Assembly: GCA_003550305.1 (NCBI GenBank)
Contig: QKYT01000391.1
Span: 1-12,704, forward strand
DNA: 12,704 nt
Reading direction: 5' to 3'
DNA from: Glomus cerebriforme
Lineage: Eukaryota > Glomeromycota > Glomeromycetes > Glomerales > Glomeraceae
In this document: piece after piece, positions 7,701-12,704 of the stretch
Position numbering within the stretch: position 1 is the first letter of the stretch
Layout: each line of letters starts with the position of its first letter
The notes under the pieces: generated by a model
Database searches by the model: none
Told to the model about the DNA's origin: nothing
What the model saw: the letters and a program-made list of their open reading frames with translations, nothing else
Program-made: the position numbers and the translations under genes

Positions 7701-8302
7701 ATCACCACATTTTTCACAATATTCATCTTCAAAAACCAAAATATAATCTCCTGTATCTGGATTTTGTGATATTCCATATATCATTAAATGAGGATTCTTA
7801 GTTTTATAACGTAAAATAATATTACGAGCCTATTAAAGTAAAAATAAAACGTTATTATATCAAAAAAGTATTTAATTAAATTTAATTGAAAAATTTTAAA
7901 CTTTCGTACCACATCTAGAAATTCATTAACATAATTTTGCGAGTTATGTAAGAATTTTAAATTAACTTTTTTGTCTGATATTCTTATCTGTTTGCGATGT
8001 TCTAATGGGCCATTCCATACTGCTGAATATAATGTAAGCAAATTTTCTTTTTTTACTTCTTTAATATCACTTAATTGACTGTATGGTATCCATTCAAATA
8101 CTATTCCTAAGGGAAAATAAATTATTTGCGTTTCTTGAATAAAATCATCGATTTTTTTATTCTCACTGGTCCAATTTATAAAATTTGTTTTTAAAACATT
8201 TATTTGACATGGCTCACACCATTTATAACTTGTACCTATATAGTCATCACATTTCTCACATCGCCCATAGTTGTTTAAATTTTTTTTTTTTAGAAGTGAC
8301 AT
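4730..8302 (-). CDS. Kinase gene B: TKL-type protein kinase with five tandem zinc-ribbon/N-lobe modules (6 exons, 1069 aa)
   Basis: Minus-strand exons are 8302-7910, 7829-7326, 7250-6834, 6759-6309, 6241-5757 and 5689-4730, with introns of 80, 75, 73, 67 and 67 nt. They join into one open frame. The start at 8302 (MSLLKKKN) was chosen because it aligns with gene A's MSSLIKKN; an upstream in-frame ATG at 8458 adds residues with no family match. Residues 1-131, 132-299, 300-438, 439-588 and 589-750 are N-lobe modules, each with a Cys4-like motif. Modules 1-4 lack the Gly loop. Module 5 keeps IGEGGFAIV (698-706), K736 and alpha-C E750. Exon 6 (751-1069) gives the only C-lobe: HRD 827-829, N834, DMG 851-853, APE 880-882, DIYSFG from 894, R957, then a basic repeat insert and the HPQAIYTSRLLNPF tail. 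The last N-lobe plus C-lobe look catalytically competent. The upstream degenerate lobes may act as docking or regulatory domains (inference). No membrane segment or signal peptide is seen. Confidence 0.8.
4943..4987 (-). repeat. 9-bp minisatellite in the C-terminal tail of gene B
   Basis: Five 9-bp units on the plus strand (ctgcactct twice, then tcccactct, ccgcgctct, tgacgttct) keep the CDS in frame. They encode a basic run with R-V-Q R-V-Q and R-V-G character just after the kinase domain. The patch is GC-richer than its surroundings. Gene A lacks it. Confidence 0.7.
5343..5369 (-). repeat. 9-bp triplet repeat in the activation segment of gene B
   Basis: Three 9-bp units (ttttcaacc, ttttcaatc, ttttcaacc on the plus strand) encode Lys-Val-Glu, Lys-Ile-Glu, Lys-Val-Glu between DMG and APE. 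The segment from D851 to E882 is 32 residues, against 26 in gene A. Confidence 0.7.
5757..8302 (-). repeat. Five-unit tandem array of N-lobe exons in gene B (genomic period about 0.5 kb)
   Basis: Successive exons start at 7829, 7250, 6759, 6241 and 5689, giving spacings of 579, 491, 518 and 552 bp including one intron each. Units are strongly diverged in DNA but keep the same order: IYGISQNP-TKDYI (beta4-beta5), CxxC, W-C-x2-C (YRSC in unit 5), W-TS-N, IPYNQF (YSQL in unit 1, ISYDQF in unit 5), LYSAVW/SAIW-like strand, VxLK, then FLxE or a variant at the exon end. Cys residues are C15/C18/C29/C32, C169/C172/C183/C186, C333/C336/C345/C348, C468/C471/C480/C483 and C633/C636/Y643/C646. Confidence 0.8.
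7501..7563 (-). repeat. 21-bp tandem repeat (3 copies) inside module 2 of gene B
   Basis: Units 7501-7521, 7522-7542 and 7543-7563 begin g(g/a)tatccat and end ggt; the first two differ at one base. On the coding strand they give three heptads with a W-I-P or W-I-S core just before IPYNQF. This lengthens module 2 (168 aa against 131-162 elsewhere) and leaves the frame intact. Confidence 0.75.
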
Positions 8303-8348
8303 AATTTTTAATTCCAAATGTTTGCAACCCCAGGCCCACAAAGTACTG

Positions 8349-8362
8349 TACATATATATATA
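8349..8362 (-). promoter_or_regulatory. Candidate TATA-like element for kinase gene B
   Basis: A near-palindromic tacatatatatata tract lies about 50 bp upstream of the chosen ATG at 8302 on the minus strand. It supports a short leader but is weak evidence in AT-rich DNA. Confidence 0.25.
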
Positions 8363-8547
8363 CAATGGATACGCAGAGTACATCGGAAAAAATATGTCCC
8401 GAAAGAATATGAGTACGGTACGGTTGTTCAAATTTTGTGAATCAGGGAGTACGTGCATGTAAACATATTGTAGATCAGGTTATTTAAAAATATTGAATAG
8501 AAAAAAACTAAACCGGCTTCGACGTTAAAAATTACAAAAAAAAAAAA

Positions 8548-9061
8548 TCCTACTTGGTATAAAATATTTCATTTCATTTTATTTTATTTTGCAAAAAAAA
8601 AGGAAAAAAATCATACTGCAGTAAATTTTCTTTTTTTTTAAATAATGAATCTTATTATTTAAAAAAAAATTTTTTTTAGATTTTGCAGTTATTATCGTTG
8701 TTCATTAGATAATTTTCGGATTTTATAGGTCAATTTCCTCTAACATTTTTGCGATTAAAGACTAGTACATTTTACACAGTATCTTAATGCAACTGTGCCA
8801 CTTTTATCTGTCCATCGTGGGACCCCATTTTAATTATTGTATAACTATACACATGTTTATGACCATGAGGCTGAACTGAAGCCTTACAAATCAGTTACAC
8901 GAGCGAAATCTTTATATTAAATATTTAAATTTTATTATTTTTTTTTTTTTCAGCACACATGCTGTATATAGAAAAGCAGCCGGTTTTAAAAGTTAAGTTT
9001 GTATATGCTAGTTCTATTAGATAGATGAAGTAATAGATGAAGTTTTTTTATCCAAGTAGGA
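8548..9061. mobile_element. Possible MITE-like segment bounded by inverted repeats
   Basis: tcctacttgg at 8548-8557 is the perfect reverse complement of ccaagtagga at 9052-9061. The match continues inward imperfectly for about 15 more bases (tataaaatatttcat against ataaaaaaacttcat). The enclosed 514 bp has no long open frame but includes a GC-richer core near 8795-8910, unlike the A/T runs around it. The length and ends fit a non-autonomous DNA transposon. No clear target-site duplication is visible, as the left flank is a long A-run. A chance inverted repeat remains possible. Confidence 0.35.
9021..9044. repeat. Two-copy 12-bp tandem repeat
   Basis: atagatgaagta (9021-9032) is followed by atagatgaagtt (9033-9044), just inside the right end of the inverted-repeat segment. 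Confidence 0.6.
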
Positions 9062-9248
9062 CCACTGGTTGCTTATTTTTTAATTTTGTCTTTTTTTTTG
9101 CTAATTTAGTAATAACAAATTGGAATCTAATAACTTTTAATAAAGAGTTATTATACATTTTTATTTAAACCATTTAAAAATAGTTCTTCTTTAATTATGT
9201 ATTATTTTTAAGTGTATAATAAAATTGGGAATTTGTATTTTACGCACC

Positions 9249-9439
9249 CCGCACAGAATGCACCCAGCGAGGTTAGGTTAGAGTTATGTTAGGGTTAGGG
9301 TTAGGGGTTAGGGTTAGGTGTCATCCTGTGTCACACCCACCGTGTTTAATTTTTACCGCTTATTTTTTGAACTTAGTTTTTTTTTGGTGTGAAAACCCTA
9401 TTTGTCACCATTATATATCACACGGTGCACTCTGTGCGG
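9249..9439. repeat. 16-bp inverted repeats bounding a telomere-like tract
   Basis: ccgcacagaatgcacc (9249-9264) matches the reverse complement of ggtgcactctgtgcgg (9424-9439) at 15 of 16 bases. The 159 bp between them contain the TTAGGG tract and further GTGTGA/TCACAC elements (near 9328-9336, 9388-9393 and 9418-9423). The paired GC-rich arms in AT-rich DNA suggest a discrete inserted or folded unit. Confidence 0.6.
9271..9319 (+). repeat. Interstitial telomere-like repeat (TTAGGG)n
   Basis: Four units read TTAGGG at 9289-9294, TTAGGG at 9295-9300, TTAGGGG at 9301-9307 and TTAGGG at 9308-9313. Degenerate TTAGGT/TTAGAG-like units flank them on both sides. TTAGGG is the telomere unit of many fungi. 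Because sequence continues on both sides, including a gene start 3 kb away, this is an internal tract and not a chromosome end. Confidence 0.8.
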
Positions 9440-9580
9440 AATAAAAACCCAATAAAATTTTATATATTTTTTCGTTTTTTTTATACTTTTTTTTTAACAA
9501 TGAAAAACTCATTCAAATTCGACAATAAATGGTCTTTTGTACGATGTACTAGATGTATTTTCTTGCTTTATAATTGACAA

Positions 9581-9898
9581 ATGCAAAAACCAACTGGTTA
9601 TGATAATATGACACGTGATTTTGATAGTCAATATATAATAAAAAATATTTCCCTAAAGATGACATCTTTAAAGAAATGGATTGATTTGTCTCAAGATAAA
9701 TTATTAATTAAAACTACGAGTATGAATCTATCAAGAAAGATGAAAATGAAAATTTCAAATAACAGGAGGATTCGGAACAGTAAAGAAAGCAATGCTCAAA
9801 TAATTCCACAATTGATGAAAATCAAAATGAAAATCTTCTCATTACATTTTTACGCGCGAACAATTTTATCATGTGACATAGTTTCAATTTTTGGATAA
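9581..9898 (+). pseudogene. Weak 105-codon open frame, possibly a decayed gene
   Basis: An ATG-started frame of 105 codons has a plausible polar first half (YDNMTRDFDSQYIIKN, then KKWIDLSQDKLL) but becomes repetitive and basic after residue 50 (KMKMKIS). In the same region a second frame becomes coding-like (EDENENF, then STIDENQNENLL, then FNFW) with scattered stops. Two frames that hand over like this suggest a frameshifted relic, with the visible ORF only part of it. I do not recognise the protein. Confidence 0.2.
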
Positions 9899-11369
9899 AT
9901 GGTGCAATTTATGAAGGGTTTTAGAATGCCGTTTTTAACCTTTACATATTTCATATTATAAGGAGGATGCGTTGCAACCGTTGCTACACTCCTGCGTATA
10001 AATAAATATTGAAATTTAAAACTATTAAAAATATTAAATAACTTTTATTATAATACTTCATTCTGCTAACGCTGAATGATTAAGCTCAATAAGATCCTTT
10101 TCCTTTTCAAAATTGATAACATTTTACCAACATTTGTTCATCCGTTCATATACGGTATACCAACCTTATATAAACTAGATAATATTTTCTATATTATGAT
10201 TATTATCTTTTGATTTTTGAAAATAATTTAAATGTTCACAATTATTTTTTTCCACAATAATACCGTTATATAAATAAAGATACAGTATATTGAGATTCTT
10301 TAAATCAGATCGGAAAGAAAAATATAATGATTGGTAAATTGACTTGTTTATATAAAGTTAACCTTTCTTTATTAATTAGTAGTACAATCAATAGAATTAA
10401 ATGTAATTGTTTTATTATATATTGGCGATGTGGAATGATTTGGGAGAATTCTATCGTATCTAAATCAGAAATGTTATGATATTCACAGTTGTCATTTTGT
10501 ACAAAAAAGATTTAGATTTTTTCGAAAGTACCTAAAAAAAGATATTATTGGAAATTTACTGTATAAATTTAGTTACCACGATTTTATATAATTTATTGCA
10601 AATCATTATTGAAAAACCTTATAAACCGATCGCAGTATAAGAAAAGCTAGTTATAAACGAAGGATCGTACTATAAAAATAATAGTTTTCAAAAAATGTTA
10701 AAATGTTATTGGTCGGTATATACGAATGAAAAGTTTTTTTTTATATTACCGGTTGAGAAACTGGACAAAAAATTGGAATTGGTAATCATAAAGATAATCC
10801 TAAATTAGTTAACAAAGAAATGTCAGATGATAATATTGTACAGACGATAACTGAAAATATTGTATCACGTAATACAAATCTTAGTTCCTGATTATAAAAA
10901 TTATTGGTATTACGTTACAACTGATAGTTGAATTTTTGTTTTGCCTTTTTAATTCAAAGTAATACAAAGAAAGATTTTCTCATTTCCATAAACATCAAAA
11001 ATCATATGCTTATTTGAATGATTCCGGACCTTAAACCTTTAATTCTTTCGTAAATTTTAATCATGTAGCTTGAATATTGATGATTATAACACTATTGTAA
11101 CATTTTATTATTTCTAATCAAACTTAAATTCTTTAAAAAGAAGTTTTTACACCTATTCCCTCGATCACGTGACATCCATCCACTAACATAAAATATACTA
11201 TACGATTAAATTTTTAACCGAAGTTCATTGTTTCCCAATTAGTATTATTCATTCCTTTTTTGCTTAACCTTTTTAAAAAAATATTTGAGAAGAATAAAAA
11301 TATTTTACGTATAAAACTTTACATTTCTTTTTTTAAATTTATTTATCTTGAATTTAAAAACCTTTGATG

Positions 11370-11400
11370 AAATAATAATAACTAATAATAATAATAATAT
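11370..11400. repeat. AAT/ATA trinucleotide microsatellite
   Basis: About nine AAT-type triplets are interrupted once by an act. The tract is non-coding. Confidence 0.7.
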
Positions 11401-11713
11401 ACAGGTTTTTATATTTAGCGTGCCAATAGTAGTTTCAATGTTTTACACGAGCCTTATTCTGAAATTTTCTAACCATTTCCGGGAGATACCAGTATTCTTC
11501 CTTGTTCCTAATACGAATATGAGTTATGTGACATACAGTGGTGACAAATAGATGGTCCTCAATATAATTAGTAAAAATAACAAAGTGATACGTTGTGATG
11601 AATACAGTTCCTGATGTAAGTAATAATAAAAGTTTTTTTTTAATTCTATCCATTTTTGTTTATAAAAACAATTAGTATTTATTATTAGAAGTTTTATCAG
11701 TTTTATCAGTTTC

Positions 11714-11737
11714 CGGAATGATATCGATATCGTTCCG
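11714..11737. repeat. 24-bp near-perfect palindrome
   Basis: The sequence runs from CGGAA through GATATCGATATC to TTCCG. All but one of the 12 base pairs are complementary around the centre at 11725/11726. Immediately upstream is a 9-bp tandem repeat, gttttatca at 11691-11699 and 11700-11708. It could be a dimeric regulator site or a cruciform-prone sequence; no gene start lies close by. Confidence 0.6.
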
Positions 11738-12200
11738 TGATTGAAAATATGCAACCTGTTTATAATTATAGATTAGACTAGATAAGACTAACGCAATTTC
11801 ATTTTCAAAAATTTTTTTTTGTAGTAAGGAGTTTTGGAATATTAATTCCGATATATACAGTATCAAATATATATATACAGTATGTATGTATATTATGATT
11901 TCCCAAAAAGATGAAAAAATAAAATTATAATCTTATGTGATACCAAATTTTAACTTGACCAATCATTTACGGATTTTCTTTTTCGCACGTGGTGTGTAAC
12001 AAATTTTATTTAAATTCTAGTGGGGAAATTTAATTCCGAGAGGCTAAAAAATTTTTCTTTTTTTCCTTTATTTTCATATTCGAGTTTAATATCATTTAAA
12101 CTTTTTGGAAGAAAAAAAAACGTTTATCAATTTATTTGTTTTATTTTTTTTCCCACATAAAAATAAACAAATTATTATCATTATTATCAGTTGTCATATC

Positions 12201-12704
12201 ATGACAAGTCAACGAGAAAGAAATAATCAAACAACTGCAGGAGGATTTAGTTACGGTACCCCTTCTGCCAATAATTCAAGATTTTCTATAATTTTAGATT
12301 CTGAATGTAATTCTTCAAGATTCAAGAATAATGCTTCTTCATCTAAATTGAAACAAGTTGTTGGTAGTTCAAGCGTTGGGGCTACCGCAGCAAAGTGTGA
12401 CACAATACGTCGACATCCTTATTATATTTTGCTTCCTGTTCCTTTATCAAATAAACAACAAGAAGCTTATATATATGTTTATAATAATACCAATACCCTT
12501 CAAATTAAAACTAAGTCAATTTTAAAGGATGATTTACTTGATATTGTCAATCATTTGTCTCTAAATTGGAATTATAGTATGTATCAACCTTATGAACCTT
12601 TTGAAATGGGAAAATTAGTAATGATCGATAACTTATTAAATGGATTAAGGAATTTTAAGATCACTCTTGGTATTGCAATTCCGCAGAAGATGAGTGTAAA
12701 TATT
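12201..12704 (+). CDS. N-terminal 168 residues of an unrecognised protein (3' end outside window)
   Basis: An ATG-started frame stays open for 168 codons to the window edge. The leader is T-rich with an A-rich stretch, as expected for a fungal promoter. The first 70 or so residues are Ser/Asn/Gln-rich and look disordered (MTSQRERNNQTTAGG, then runs of Ser and Asn). From about residue 75 the sequence looks folded: RRHPYYILLPVPLSNKQQ, then alternating hydrophobics (AYIYVYNN), an acidic helix (LKDDLLDIVNHLSL), aromatic residues (YQPYEPFEMG) and LRNFKITLGIAIP. Codon use is less AT-extreme than in the surrounding spacer, which supports a real gene. I do not recognise a family; Cys and His are too few for a zinc finger. 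The frame has no visible intron within the window. Confidence 0.65.
   Translation, partial: MTSQRERNNQTTAGGFSYGTPSANNSRFSIILDSECNSSRFKNNASSSKLKQVVGSSSVGATAAKCDTIRRHPYYILLPVPLSNKQQEAYIYVYNNTNTLQIKTKSILKDDLLDIVNHLSLNWNYSMYQPYEPFEMGKLVMIDNLLNGLRNFKITLGIAIPQKMSVNI

Larger units (their letters stand above)
9899..12200. other. Gene-poor AT-rich spacer
   Basis: No convincing gene is visible. Small ORFs at 11348-11866 on both strands overlap each other, are made of AT-rich codons and show no domain. A 44-codon stop-to-stop frame at 10757-10891 has a polar, protein-like composition (QKIGIGN, then NPKLVNKEMSDDNIV) and could be an exon or relic, but there is no support beyond that. gcaac-c-gttgc near 9971-9981 forms a small hairpin. 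Microsatellites occur at 11370-11400 (AAT) and 11851-11890 (atatatacagtat twice). The last 150 bp before 12201 are T-rich and may be the promoter and leader of the next gene. Confidence 0.5.

Noticed and set aside
4730..8302. Treating gene B as a pseudogene because of degenerate modules and the stops between exons
   Set aside because: All stops fall within good GT...AG introns at equivalent positions, and the spliced frame is open for 1069 codons with one compensated phase change.
5757..8302. CRISPR-like array suggested by regular 0.5-kb repetition
   Set aside because: The units are diverged coding exons about 500 bp apart, not short identical repeats with unique spacers.
8303..8458. In-frame N-terminal extension of gene B starting at an ATG at 8458
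   Set aside because: The 52 extra residues have no counterpart in gene A. The ATG at 8302 gives a start (MSLLKKKN) that aligns with gene A's MSSLIKKN.
8271..8462. Plus-strand 63-codon frame at the start of gene B
   Set aside because: It overlaps the gene B start region in antisense and shows no recognisable motif.
8512..8986. Inverted pair aaccggct / agccggtt as outer ends of the same element
   Set aside because: It interleaves with the tcctacttgg pair instead of nesting, so it cannot be part of one hairpin or terminal-repeat set; 8 bp may be chance.
9289..9313. A true chromosome end at the TTAGGG tract
   Set aside because: Only four near-perfect units are present, and more than 3 kb of other sequence including a gene start follows.
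9389..9577. 62-codon plus-strand frame after the telomere-like tract
   Set aside because: It starts inside the inverted-repeat unit, and the middle is Phe-rich from poly-T runs. I see no protein signature.
11348..11866. Four overlapping short frames on both strands
   Set aside because: They overlap one another, include the AAT microsatellite and palindrome region, and lack any domain or start context.
1..12704. tRNA or rRNA genes
   Set aside because: I saw no sequence with a tRNA-type B box and matching acceptor stem, and no rRNA-like GC-rich conserved block.

Overview
This AT-rich window (runs of A/T, introns of 67-80 nt with GTATGA/GTATAA-type donors, long gene-poor spacers) looks like nuclear DNA of an arbuscular mycorrhizal fungus of the Rhizophagus/Glomus type. 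The main evidence is two tyrosine-kinase-like (TKL) protein kinase genes of the kind heavily expanded in those fungi. They share a WCKPCQI Cys-rich start, an IPYNQF lead-in to the kinase fold, a GVLPYVAPEVL activation segment and a HPQAIYTSRLLNPF tail. The organism is inferred from family resemblance only.

Layout. 2-139: last 45 codons of a gene entering from the left. About 140-1777: AT-rich spacer holding a short decayed coding-like block (328-576) and small inverted repeats. 1778-3597 (+): kinase gene A, three exons, 554 aa. 3598-4729: spacer between the convergent kinase genes. 4730-8302 (-): kinase gene B, six exons, 1069 aa. 8303-12200: gene-poor stretch with a 514-bp inverted-repeat-bounded segment, an inverted-repeat-bounded interstitial telomere-like (TTAGGG)n tract, a possible pseudogene, a 24-bp palindrome and microsatellites. 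12201-12704 (+): first 168 codons of an unrecognised gene that runs off the window.

The striking feature is the architecture of the two kinase genes. Each begins with a Cys4 zinc-ribbon-like motif followed by the kinase N-lobe up to the alpha-C glutamate, where an intron falls. The next exon does not continue into the C-lobe. It encodes beta4-beta5 up to the hinge, jumps straight into a new Cys4 motif and N-lobe start, and ends again just after the alpha-C position. This chimeric exon occurs once in gene A and four times in gene B before a final exon supplies the only C-lobe. Gene A is therefore 2 N-lobes + 1 C-lobe, and gene B is 6 exons with 5 N-lobe modules + 1 C-lobe. Only the last N-lobe in each gene keeps the glycine-rich loop; the earlier ones are degenerate but remain open. 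The final kinase domains keep Lys, Glu, HRD and APE, with DMG in place of DFG. One exon-exon junction in gene B carries a compensated phase change, which argues that the long frame is maintained.

All intron positions, the start codons and the functional readings are inferred from sequence without RNA evidence. No database search was possible.
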